Shown: positions 16,095-27,600 of the stretch, piece after piece
How the letters are laid out: the number at the start of each line of letters is the position of its first letter
How positions within the stretch are numbered: the first letter of the stretch is position 1
From: Lachnospiraceae bacterium
GTDB lineage: Bacteria; Bacillota; Clostridia; Lachnospirales; Lachnospiraceae
Length of the DNA stretch: 47,567 nucleotides
Direction: 5' to 3'
Assembly: GCA_022510525.1 (NCBI GenBank)
Contig: JAFLTH010000014.1
Coordinates: forward strand, 1 to 47,567
Made by a program: the position numbers and the translations under genes
The notes under the pieces: generated by a model
Told to the model about the DNA's origin: nothing
The model's input: the letters and a program-made list of their open reading frames with translations, nothing else
Database searches by the model: none

Positions 16095-16427
16095 CTAATT
16101 TACCTTTTCAATCAAATGCCTATTTTCCGCGCTTGTGCCCCATGCATCAAGTGCAAGTTGATATGTATCGGAGACCTTAACATCAATTATCTTAAGTTCT
16201 TTTCTCATATCGATTTGGTTGGATTTTACAGCTGATACTTCGGATTCGACTTTGTCAAGTCTGAGCTCGATTCTGTCAAGCCGTTCATTTATCGGTGCAA
16301 ACTTTTCATCAAATTTTTCATCAAATTTTTGGTCAAATTTTTCATCGAATTTTTTGTCAAACTTTTCCTCGAATTTTTCATCAAATAAATCTGCTATTGC
16401 TTGTAAATCCCGTTTGGTTAATGACAT
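16095..16427 (-). CDS. repetitive coiled-coil protein with [DE]-x-K-F repeats
   Basis: A 110-residue protein of unknown function. After MSLTKRDLQAIADLF it has about seven to eight consecutive four-residue units of the form (D/E)-(E/K/Q)-K-F (about residues 16-42), encoded by degenerate 12-base tandem units. A predicted coiled coil (INERLDRIELRLDKVESEVSAVKSNQ, about 46-71) and a short tail ending in NRHLIEKVN follow. There is no signal peptide and no membrane segment. AAGGAGGA precedes the ATG and a well-formed promoter lies upstream, so expression is credible. The C-terminal half resembles small clostridial coiled-coil proteins. The repeat number probably varies between strains. Confidence 0.75.
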   Translation of the reverse strand: MSLTKRDLQAIADLFDEKFEEKFDKKFDEKFDQKFDEKFDEKFAPINERLDRIELRLDKVESEVSAVKSNQIDMRKELKIIDVKVSDTYQLALDAWGTSAENRHLIEKVN

Positions 16428-16477
16428 TATATTATCCTCCTTCCTATTATTATTACTATTTATTAATAGTTAAATGT

Positions 16478-16506
16478 ATTATAACAAATAGCATAAAACG
16501 AGTAAA
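16478..16506 (-). promoter_or_regulatory. promoter of the coiled-coil gene
   Basis: On the minus strand TTTACT (16501-16506), 17-base spacer, perfect TATAAT (16478-16483). It begins right after the dnaJ terminator, so this gene is an independent unit. Confidence 0.6.
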
Positions 16507-16515
16507 GATTAATTA

Positions 16516-16546
16516 AGAAAAAGACCTGTTAAAAATCAACAGGCCT
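16516..16546 (-). terminator. terminator of the hrcA–dnaJ operon
   Basis: On the minus strand AGGCCTGTT and AACAGGTCT pair (one G·U) across a short loop, followed by TTTTTCTT. It lies about 20 bases after the dnaJ stop. Confidence 0.8.
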
Positions 16547-16567
16547 AATCTTTCATACTAACATTTA

Positions 16568-17728
16568 TTACTTCCTAAATCTCTTCTTCCCTTTAGGTTC
16601 ATCATTATTTGAAGAAGTCTGCTGCTTAGTAGCATTCAATGTATCTCCGGTCAGCTCGTCAAACTGCTTGAGCAAATCCTTGGCTTCGCGCGAAAGTTTA
16701 TCCGGTACCTGAACGACTAATGTAACATAATGGTCGCCGCGTACATCCTTGTTTCTAAGAGACGGTACACCTTTACCTTTCAGTCTGACCTTAGTGTCTG
16801 TCTGCGTACCGGGTTTCACATCGTAGATTACTTTACCGTCTACAGTATCTATCATAACCTCACCGCCAAGCGCAGCTATCGCAAATGAAAGCGGTACCGT
16901 TGAATATATGTTGGTATCCTGTCTCTGGAAAATAGGATGGCGTCCTACGATAACCTCTACAAGCAAATCTCCTCTTGGTCCGCCGTTTGTACCGGGTTCG
17001 CCTTTATCCCTGATCCTTACACTCTGTCCGTTATCGATACCTGCCGGAATGGAAACTTGAATTTTCTTCTTATTGGCAATGTATCCTGTTCCATGACAAT
17101 CGGGACATTTATCTTTAACGATTTTACCTGTTCCATGACAATCAGGACAGGTCTGGACATTCCTAACCGTTCCGAAGAATGACTGCTGAGTAAATACAAC
17201 CTGACCTTTACCGCCGCACTTAGGACAAGTCTCGGGACTGGTTCCGGGTTTAGCTCCGCTTCCGTGGCAGGTAGTACATTCATCTTTAAGTGTCAGCTCT
17301 ATTTCTTTTTCGACACCAAAGACAGCCTCTTCAAATGTTATTCGAACACTTGTTCGTATATTGGCACCTTTCATCGGTCCGTTACTTCTGCCTCCACGGC
17401 GTCCGCCACCAAAGAAATCGCCAAAAATATCCCCAAAGATATCTCCGAAATCCATACTGTTGAAATCGAATCCGCCAAAACCACCGCCTGCACCAGGTTC
17501 AAATGCAGCATGACCATACTGGTCATACTGCCTTCTCTTCTCGGGATCACTTAAAACTGCATAAGCTTCAGATGCCTCTTTGAATTTCTTCTCGGCTTCC
17601 GCATCTCCGGGATTCATATCGGGATGATATTTTTTAGCCAGAACTCTATATGCTTTTTTGAGTGCTGCGTCATCGGCGCTTTTATCAACACCGAGGACTT
17701 CGTAGTAATCTCTTTTTTGTTCTGCCAT
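16568..17728 (-). CDS. dnaJ: chaperone DnaJ (Hsp40)
   Basis: A 386-residue type I Hsp40 that stimulates DnaK ATPase and delivers clients. It has a J domain with YHPDMNPGD (HPD motif about residue 35) and a Gly/Phe-rich linker ([20 protein letters not shown]). Four zinc-finger CxxCxGxG repeats ([32 protein letters not shown]) lie at about 153-215. The two C-terminal substrate-binding beta domains follow. The C-terminus is a basic KGKKRFRK tail. It is last in the hrcA–grpE–dnaK–dnaJ operon, 39 bases after dnaK. Confidence 0.97.
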   Translation of the reverse strand: MAEQKRDYYEVLGVDKSADDAALKKAYRVLAKKYHPDMNPGDAEAEKKFKEASEAYAVLSDPEKRRQYDQYGHAAFEPGAGGGFGGFDFNSMDFGDIFGDIFGDFFGGGRRGGRSNGPMKGANIRTSVRITFEEAVFGVEKEIELTLKDECTTCHGSGAKPGTSPETCPKCGGKGQVVFTQQSFFGTVRNVQTCPDCHGTGKIVKDKCPDCHGTGYIANKKKIQVSIPAGIDNGQSVRIRDKGEPGTNGGPRGDLLVEVIVGRHPIFQRQDTNIYSTVPLSFAIAALGGEVMIDTVDGKVIYDVKPGTQTDTKVRLKGKGVPSLRNKDVRGDHYVTLVVQVPDKLSREAKDLLKQFDELTGDTLNATKQQTSSNNDEPKGKKRFRK

Positions 17729-17767
17729 TCCTACAATCCTCCAAATACTCTATCTCAACCCCGGATA

Positions 17768-19645
<1,878 letters not shown>

Positions 19646-19673
19646 CTATTATATAAATTAATTAATTGTTGTT

Positions 19674-20321
19674 TTACTCCACAACCGCTACCATGCTATG
19701 TCTTACAACTGTATCGCGGTAAGTATAACCTTTTTGAAGTTCCTGCGCGATAATACCTGATTCGTATTCTTCGCTCTGCACCTGCATTACTGCATTGTGA
19801 AACTCAGGATTAAATTCCTCTCCAACAGCAGCAATCGGTTTTACATCCAAGTTATCCAGCTCTGTTAAAAGCTGCTTATATATCATTTCCATTCCCTGGG
19901 CAAAAGCGCCGCCCTTTTCACTTTCCGGCACCGTTGCGAGACCTCTTTCAAAGTTATCAACCACCGGAAGGATTTTTTCAATTACACTCTTTGCTCCGGT
20001 TTCAAACATTGCAGTTTTTTCTTTATCTGTTCGCTTACGGAAGTTTTCAAATTCTGCCATTTGGCGCTTAACTCTGTCTTCCAGCTCATCAATTTTTTCT
20101 TTTAATGCATCCTGCTTTTTATCACTTTTATCTTTTTTCTTTTTTTCCTTTTTATCTTCTTTAGCTAATTTCTTATCAGTGGAAGATGTATTATCATCGG
20201 AAGATTCGGTTTCGTTCAAAGTTTCCTCTTCACAATTCTCTGCTTCTTCCCGCCCGCCGGTCTTTAATTCTTCTTCGGTTTCATTTGTTATATTATTTTC
20301 ATTCTCTGCCAATGTTATCAT
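19674..20321 (-). CDS. grpE: nucleotide exchange factor GrpE
   Basis: A 215-residue GrpE, which releases ADP from DnaK. A long acidic then Lys-rich N-terminal region (about 1-85, including KEDKKEKKKKDKSDKKQD) precedes the coiled coil (LEDRVKRQMAEFENFRKRTDKEK) and the C-terminal beta wing with VKPIAAVGEEFNPEFHNAVMQV and KGYTYRDTVVRHSMVAVV, the family signature. Its operon position between hrcA and dnaK is standard. The start at 20321 has AGGAAAGGG immediately before it; a slightly downstream start cannot be excluded. Confidence 0.95.
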   Translation of the reverse strand: MITLAENENNITNETEEELKTGGREEAENCEEETLNETESSDDNTSSTDKKLAKEDKKEKKKKDKSDKKQDALKEKIDELEDRVKRQMAEFENFRKRTDKEKTAMFETGAKSVIEKILPVVDNFERGLATVPESEKGGAFAQGMEMIYKQLLTELDNLDVKPIAAVGEEFNPEFHNAVMQVQSEEYESGIIAQELQKGYTYRDTVVRHSMVAVVE

Positions 20322-20342
20322 CCCTTTCCTGTCAATAATAAA

Positions 20343-21365
20343 TTATTTTTTATATAAATCGTCAAGCTGGCTTTTTAGCATTTTCAGATTGCTTACAACC
20401 CGCTCATAATCCATTCTCTTGGGACCGACAATTCCAATAGTACCTTTCATTCCCTCGCCCAGCTCATATGTGGCAGTCACAATACTGCAGTCTTTCATTC
20501 CCTGAACCGGCGTCTCATCTCCGATATATATTTGAATTCCGGTATTCTCATCATCCAACTTTTCTTGTACAAGTTCTGTCAAAACCTGTTTCTCTTCAAA
20601 TGTAGTAATAAGTTCGCTGGCTCTCTGATTATCTGATAACTCCGGATATTTGAAAAAGTTCTTCGCACCGCTTGTATATATCTCCAAATCCTCATCAGCT
20701 TTGATTGCCTCGGCAACCGCATCAATTACATCTGCTACAATCTCACTGTGGATTCCCGCCTGTTGCTTCATAGCTGCAATCATCCCTAGATTGATCTCTT
20801 CCATTGACAGGCCATTTAAATGTGTATTAAGAAGGATATTCAGCTTAAGCAATGTCTCGTCATCCAAGTCTTTTGAAACATTCAAAATAGAGTTCTTTAT
20901 AACATTGCCTTCTACTACAATAACTGCAAGAAGCTGATTGGCATCCACACGCGATAACTGGATAAATTTCAGTTTATTACGATGATACTGTGGAGAAGAA
21001 ATCATAGCCGCATACTCGGTATTATTGGCCAGAAGACGTGCCGCCTGTTTTAAAAGACGGTCCATTTTCTCTTCCTTCTCAAGCAGCATCTCTTTCATTT
21101 CCGCTACTTCCCGTTCTTTTTCCTCCATCATTTGATCTACGTATAACCGATAGCCTTTGTCTGATGGAATGCGTCCGGCTGAAGTATGAGGCTGCAGAAT
21201 GTAACCAAGTTCTTCCAAATCCGCCATCTCGTTACGAATGGTTGCGGAACTTAAGTTCAAGTCCGTGTATTTGGAAATGGTCCTGCTTCCTACCGGTTCT
21301 CCTGTCTCTAAGTAGTTACGAATGATGGCTTGCAATATTTTATATTTTCTATCGCTTAACTGCAT
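20343..21365 (-). CDS. hrcA: heat-inducible transcription repressor HrcA
   Basis: A 340-residue repressor that binds CIRCE and, with GroEL as its co-factor in other Firmicutes, controls class I heat-shock genes. The N-terminal winged helix reads LSDRKYKILQAIIRNYLETGEPVGSRTISK..LSSATIRNEMADLEELGYI, and the family motif HTSAGRIPSDKGYRLYVD follows. The start at 21365 (MQLSDRK) is chosen over an in-frame ATG at 21446, because that one lies inside the CIRCE operator and GGGAG precedes 21365. Confidence 0.96.
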   Translation of the reverse strand: MQLSDRKYKILQAIIRNYLETGEPVGSRTISKYTDLNLSSATIRNEMADLEELGYILQPHTSAGRIPSDKGYRLYVDQMMEEKEREVAEMKEMLLEKEEKMDRLLKQAARLLANNTEYAAMISSPQYHRNKLKFIQLSRVDANQLLAVIVVEGNVIKNSILNVSKDLDDETLLKLNILLNTHLNGLSMEEINLGMIAAMKQQAGIHSEIVADVIDAVAEAIKADEDLEIYTSGAKNFFKYPELSDNQRASELITTFEEKQVLTELVQEKLDDENTGIQIYIGDETPVQGMKDCSIVTATYELGEGMKGTIGIVGPKRMDYERVVSNLKMLKSQLDDLYKK

Positions 21366-21439
21366 ACCATTTTCTCCCAACCTGTAAGCTAACCAAGTAT
21401 TAGCTTCTTCCCTAACGGGGTTGCAATTTTTACATTTTG

Positions 21440-21466
21440 TTAGCACTCGACTACATAGAGTGCTAA
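21440..21466. promoter_or_regulatory. CIRCE operator (HrcA binding site)
   Basis: A perfect CIRCE inverted repeat: TTAGCACTC (21440-21448), 9-base spacer, GAGTGCTAA (21458-21466). It sits just downstream of the hrcA promoter, giving autoregulated heat-shock control of the whole operon. Confidence 0.97.
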
Positions 21467-21480
21467 CACCTTCTAGTGAT

Positions 21481-21509
21481 AAGTTATCACTTCACTATTT
21501 AATTGTCAA
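21481..21509 (-). promoter_or_regulatory. promoter of the hrcA–grpE–dnaK–dnaJ operon
   Basis: On the minus strand a consensus TTGACA (21504-21509), 17-base spacer and TAACTT (21481-21486). CIRCE begins 15 bases downstream of the -10 box. Confidence 0.75.
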
Positions 21510-21567
21510 CATTATATGGAAAAAAATTTATGAAAAAAATATAAAAATTTGAAAAATTGAAAGAAAA

Positions 21568-21605
21568 GACTGTCCGGACCAATCTTTCAACCGGTCCGGA
21601 CAGTC
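21568..21605 (-). terminator. terminator of the giant surface-protein gene
   Basis: A perfect 13-bp GC-rich inverted repeat (GACTGTCCGGACC, 21568-21580 with 21593-21605) around a 12-base loop. On the minus strand it is followed by TTTTCTTTC. It begins about 18 bases after the stop. Confidence 0.88.
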
Positions 21606-21622
21606 CTAAAGAGGCTGTTCTT

Positions 21623-24600
21623 TTATTTATAGATATTTATCTTCATTGTAATAGGAGTTCCAGCAGTATTTTTGGCCTGATTTTTGAATTTAACATACAT
21701 CTTCACATTGTTGGTGGTATTGGCCGCATATTGCGGGTTCTCCTTCAGCCTTACTATAACCTTCATCCTATTGTTGCTTAAAGGTTCCACACTAAGCTCA
21801 AAGGATTCATCTGCCTTGGTGTCCTTTTCGCCAAATGCTATGTCCTCTAATTCTCCTTTACTTCCTTCTTTGAGTGATACAATGAATGATGCCTCATATG
21901 AAGTATTGGATTGATAGAGATTCAGCGGAGTTTTATTATCAACAACTACTTTAGGCAGAGCCTGAGCTGTCTTAATCTTAATAGGTTTGTTTACCCAGAT
22001 ACCGCCGTCATAAGCCTCGTCTCCCTGCCATCTCGAAAACTTAAGCCATACTTTCAGCTGGTATGTGTGATTATTCTCTAATTCGATTTCTTCCTCCACA
22101 TCTTCCTTAGGCATAACGTAAAGCAGTCCGTTTACCACATTTACGTTAAAATATTCACTCTCTTCATCAAACGACGGATCTCCCGCATTTGACACAAGAT
22201 CAAATATTTTAGCTTCCACTACTTTATCCTTTAAGTTGGATACTACCGGTGTATATACAATGCTGTTTTTCAATGTATATTTAAATTCCGGGGTTTCCGT
22301 TTCTTCACCGCCCTGTGAAGTTGACGATGTTAAAACATCAACTATTACATCATCGGTAACACCGGTAAGATTAATTGTGTAAATTTCAAACTCTTGTGTT
22401 TCGGTTGCTGCACCTACGTAAACATTATATTTATTAGGCGTTGTCGATTCTCCGTTTATTTTTACACCTGTTAATGTATATCCATCTGCAGATTCTACTG
22501 TGAAATTAATCTTAGTATTATCTCCAATCACAATTTCACCATTGTCTGGTACAGAGCTCATAGTAATACTTATTCCATCCGCAATATCAATCGGAGTTAC
22601 CGTATATGCATAAGCTCTAGCAACCGAATCTGCCGAATTATCCGTTAAGCCTTTAAATTCCACGTGCAGCGGACTTGCTTTTACATAAACATTAGTTATT
22701 GGTCCGGCATTTTCAGGAAGTGTAAATTTATATGTGCCATTTGAGCTTCCTTCAGGAACGGATATCTCATTGCCTACAACAAGACCATACTCATCTGTTC
22801 CCACATATCTGAGCTTATTACCCGCATTTGGAGTAACTACAAAAGTAAAGTTGTCAACTAATGTTTCTCCCTCGCTTGCAGTTCTGGGTAATGTTTTTTC
22901 GAAAACTGTTTCTGTTCCTGTTGACTTATTCTCAATACCTTCACCAGCTACTGTTGCACCTATTACGTTGAATCTAATTGTATAGGAATTAGCATCAAAG
23001 TCAGTTTCTACTACAATTTTAAGATTACCGCTAATATCCGTATGTGCTATTTCATAGTAATCTTTACCATCATCCTTAGTGACACTTACTGCTTCGCCAT
23101 TTCCAACTATATAGGATACCTTAGTTACTCTATATCCTTCTTCAGGCACAACCTTGAACTGCAGATTCTCACTCTCACCTTGCAAAATGAAATTATTGCC
23201 TGCTTTATCAACTTTTTGCCCTCTCAGATAAGTAATGGATGCAGTATCGTTATTCTTACCGTCCTTTTTAATATTTTCTGTAATGTTGTATGCAGCTGTA
23301 ATGTCTATTGCTTTGTTATCTGAAATATTATTAAGCGTATAATCGGCTTCGCTGGCACTCTCATTTGTACCGAGTATTACATCACTACCAGAAACTCCGG
23401 CCGCCTTATCGATCACTGCAACCATCTTGTCGGAGCTATTGGTAAATTTAAATTTCAGATTTCCACCATAAAGAACTGTCGGCTTTGATCCACTATTACA
23501 TTCTCTAGGCTCAGCATCATCATCTCCTTGATAAGACAGGTTTTCAACGCCGGCATTATTAGTAATAGTAACCGTATAAATATCTGTTACAACTATGGTT
23601 ACATCTTCTTCGATTTTAGCTTCTTCAACTTCACCCTCGGTACTCTCATATCCGGCAATCGTATAAATCGTATTTGCATCCGACTTTGTAAGTTTTACAG
23701 CTTTTTTATTTTCTGTTGTATAGGCTTCTACTTTTACTCCATAGTCAGCAGAATCCGGTGCCACATCAAACTTATAACCCACAACCGTGTCTGTATTATC
23801 GGTTGTACCGGTTAACGCTTCATATTCATCTTCCTGATCTGCCTTAGGTACTTTTATTACTGCATGGCTGCCGTTTTGCTCAAAGGTTATTGTATAGGCT
23901 TTTTCTACCTCAATAGAAAGAATTATATCAGACTTCGCTTTACTCATATCTATTATGAAATAATAGTTTGAGTCACCCTCTACATCGTGTGGAGTTAATA
24001 AACCGTCTTCATCATTTCCTTGCAGGGTCAGATTAACCACACAATTTGAGTCTTCAACCGAAATCTTAAGTGCAATTTTCTTGTCACTAGCAAAACTTAT
24101 GCCACTTTCAAAATTATCCTTGAATTCTGCCGTCTCGATATCCGATGCATCTTTAATTTCTGCATATTTGATACTTGTAACACCTTCTGGCAGAGCCGTA
24201 TCAATACCGTCCAGTGTGACAGTATAGTTCGTCTCTATTGAGATATAAACGGTCATGACATCTTCTATATTATCAATAACATAGAAATATGCATTTTCAT
24301 CAGAAGACTCAGAATCAAATTCCGCTTTTTCATATGTTTCTCCGTCATATGTATATTTTACAACCAGCGTCTGCTCTTTTGACAATTCAGCCTCATCACT
24401 TAAGGTCAGTTTAAGATATAAGCTGCCATCATATTCAACAGAAGGCTTCTCACTAACCATATCAAAGTCATATGTGGTGTAACCATCTTCACCGTCGGTA
24501 TTATATCCTACTTCTTTTATAATACTTTCACTGTCATCCTTCTCAATAGTAACTTCGTAAATATCGGTTACTATAATATTGAGACTATATTCTTCAATTT

Positions 24601-27600
24601 CATCGCCAGCCTCATCGATAGCTTCACCAATAGCAGCTTCCGTAATCGTATATGTGATTTGGGTTGTACCTTCTTCGGTCTGCTGTGGGCTTGATTGAGA
24701 TAAGTTTTCTATCTCTATTGGAGCCGGATTGTTCAGTGCACTATCTTTAGGAATCACATATGCTTCTACTACTGCACCATAGCCTTCATCGGTCTCTACA
24801 ACGAAGCTATATCCGTCTGCATCAGTAGTATCAGCATCCCCCTCTATTTCTGCCTCTGATTCTGAGGTTTTCTTTATTTTTGCATGTTCTCCATTTCGCA
24901 CAAAAGTTACCGGTTTCCCATTATCATATGCCGCGCTAATTACGATAGTGGTATCAGCACTAACACTTTCTAACTTATATAAATTATTCAGTTCACCTAT
25001 GGTTACATCTTCGGATAATGGTTCTAGTTCATTTTCAGAATCCGTGTCCTTTGAACCAACAACAATAGTATAACCTGCTTCCGGAACAACCTGAATTATT
25101 AAATGTTCATCTTCCCGAAGCTTTATTGATCCCGTATAATTGTCGTCAATCGAAGAAACTTCATGCAAGTTACCACTATATTTTATATATCCTATATCTC
25201 CTACTACTCCAACCTCAGGTTTATCTATTGTGACTGTATATGACTGGGTAATAGGCGCTGATACTACAACAATAGTAATCTCACCGTTTTCTATCTCGTC
25301 AATGGTTGTACCTGACCCTATTGTAAGCGTTCCTGTATTTCCACCTATACCCGGTTGATTTATAGGATCACCATCTATAACTGCCGTAGCATTACTCCAT
25401 CCGTCGCTTCCATCCTTATCATTGGAATCATATGCCTTTATGGATAGAATCTCATAGTCTGCTTTGGCTGTTGCAGTGAATACATACTTATTAGTTGTTT
25501 GATTAGATTCATCTATGCTAATTTTATCTTCTCCGTTTTTTACAGCCTCTGCACTTTCATCATCCATCTGCATTTTCAGGCTTTCAACACCATCACCCAC
25601 ATATTCATAATTAACCTTAATTTCAGTAGATCCAACAAGCTCAGCTAAAGCTTCCGCACTTCCAAACACAGTAGTATCCGTAGTATCCGTAGTATCCGCA
25701 AGATCCACATACTCCGGCAAATCCGCAGTATAAGCCACAAGGGTATCCTGACTAGGCTCAAGCATATCCCCTGCTTTGCTGTTAACGCTTGTAATACTTA
25801 ACGGTCCGACTTCATCTTCCGTATCCTCAGACGGCTCCGGCTCCTGATAATAATATGACTCATCATATCTTTCTAACAGATTAACCTTTCCTTTAGCCTT
25901 AAGTGATACGGAAATCGCTTTTGAATATACTTTTACCTTAAACTTAACCTGCTTCTCATTTTCACCGAGCTCATGACCTTCATACACCGGTGTCATTCTA
26001 AAAGTATACGTTCTGAAAGGTACTTCTCCCTCATTCAAAGAAACTTTTAACTTATTGTCCTTAATACTAAAGTTAAAATATCCCTCACTTCCCGCATAGA
26101 TATCATCTTCTTTGTTGGTATCATATTCTATCGTTTCAACAGTTTCATCGCCTTTCAACTGGCAGTCGCTCGGAAGATTTCTAATTGTAATCGGCAATTC
26201 GGCAACATCAACCTCCGCACCTGCGGTCCAGTTCAAGGAAGCAGTTCCTTTAACTGACAACTTAGGAGTGGAATTGACAACTCTGACTGTCAGGGTCACT
26301 TTATTTCCATTGCCTTCTTCACCCAGTGGATAACAGCTATATTTATAAGTCCCGCTTTTTATTTCGGAATCACCCAGACTAACTTTGATTGTGTTAGCTG
26401 TTTCTCCGGGGTCAATGGATATCATGCCATACTGTTCTTCTTTAGCCTCACTCAGATTTGCAGGCGGTTCAAAATCCAAACTGGTCGCGTCTACTCCGTA
26501 TTGATTGGATTTAAGTGTAACCTCTACCACCTGATTGTCTGCAAAATACTTGTTCAGAGTCACTACGGATTTACTTAGTCTAAATACAGTCTTCGCGGAA
26601 GAAACCTTAATCGTATATTTATATTTGATATACTGATTATCATCCCATTTATCATTATGAATAGCTAAAACAAGCTTTCCGGCGCCACCGTTAGGATTTA
26701 CCTCCATCCGGATTTTTCCATTTTCATTAATTTCAATAGAATCACCGGATACCGCCGATGTTGTACTTTCTACCGAATCCTTAACGACGGTCCATTCGGA
26801 ATTGGGATCGTTAAGTGCAATCGGCTTCTTAGTCTTGCTGTCTAACAATGCAAGCTCGACTGTCTTAGTTCCTTCACTTATTTTAAAAGTATCTGAGGTT
26901 CTCTCTAATTTATAAGAAGGTTTTTTAGTCATATTAGGAATGGTAATTTTGTATTTCTTCTCATTGAAACCTTCTTTATATTCGTCAAATGTCAATACAA
27001 GATAACCTGTAACCACAGGTTTATTCTTGCTATTGTAGTACATAGGATTATCCGAACGAATAATAGCGCCGGTCTCCGAATCTATGTCAAAGTTTCCGTC
27101 AATACCAGTGAACATTGAATCGTCACCACTATTGGTTAGGTTTTCCAAACTGTATGAAGTAATTATATCGTCCCCAAGCTTACTAATTGCAGGTATTACA
27201 TCTGTACCTCCATCATGATAGAAGAAGTTCATTTTCTGATTGCTTGGAATCTTAACAGTCGGATTGGGTATGGATCGTTTAACCTTTATTGTCAAAGGCA
27301 GATAATAATTGCCATCACCGACACTCACCTCTACACAAGCCGGATAATTACCGTCTTTAATATCTGCACTGGTAGATATGAGATTAAATTTCAATATAGA
27401 ACTGAATTCATCGTTTGACTCATCATAATCTAATCTAAATCCACTATATGGAAGATCATGATCATCCTGTCTGCACAATCTGACACTACTGCCTTCAATA
27501 TCAGCCTCGTATGCACTGATCAATTCGATAACCGCTCCCATTTTCTTATATGGATTAAAAGTTACCGTTGATACGGACAGTCTGGGGGTTTTATCCATAA

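Noticed and set aside
16219..16473. Ser/Asn/Phe-rich plus-strand open frame
   Set aside because: Antisense image of the 12-base repeats in the coiled-coil gene.
21366..21446. 27-residue extension of HrcA
   Set aside because: It would start inside the CIRCE operator; the family-like start MQLSDRK follows its own GGGAG.
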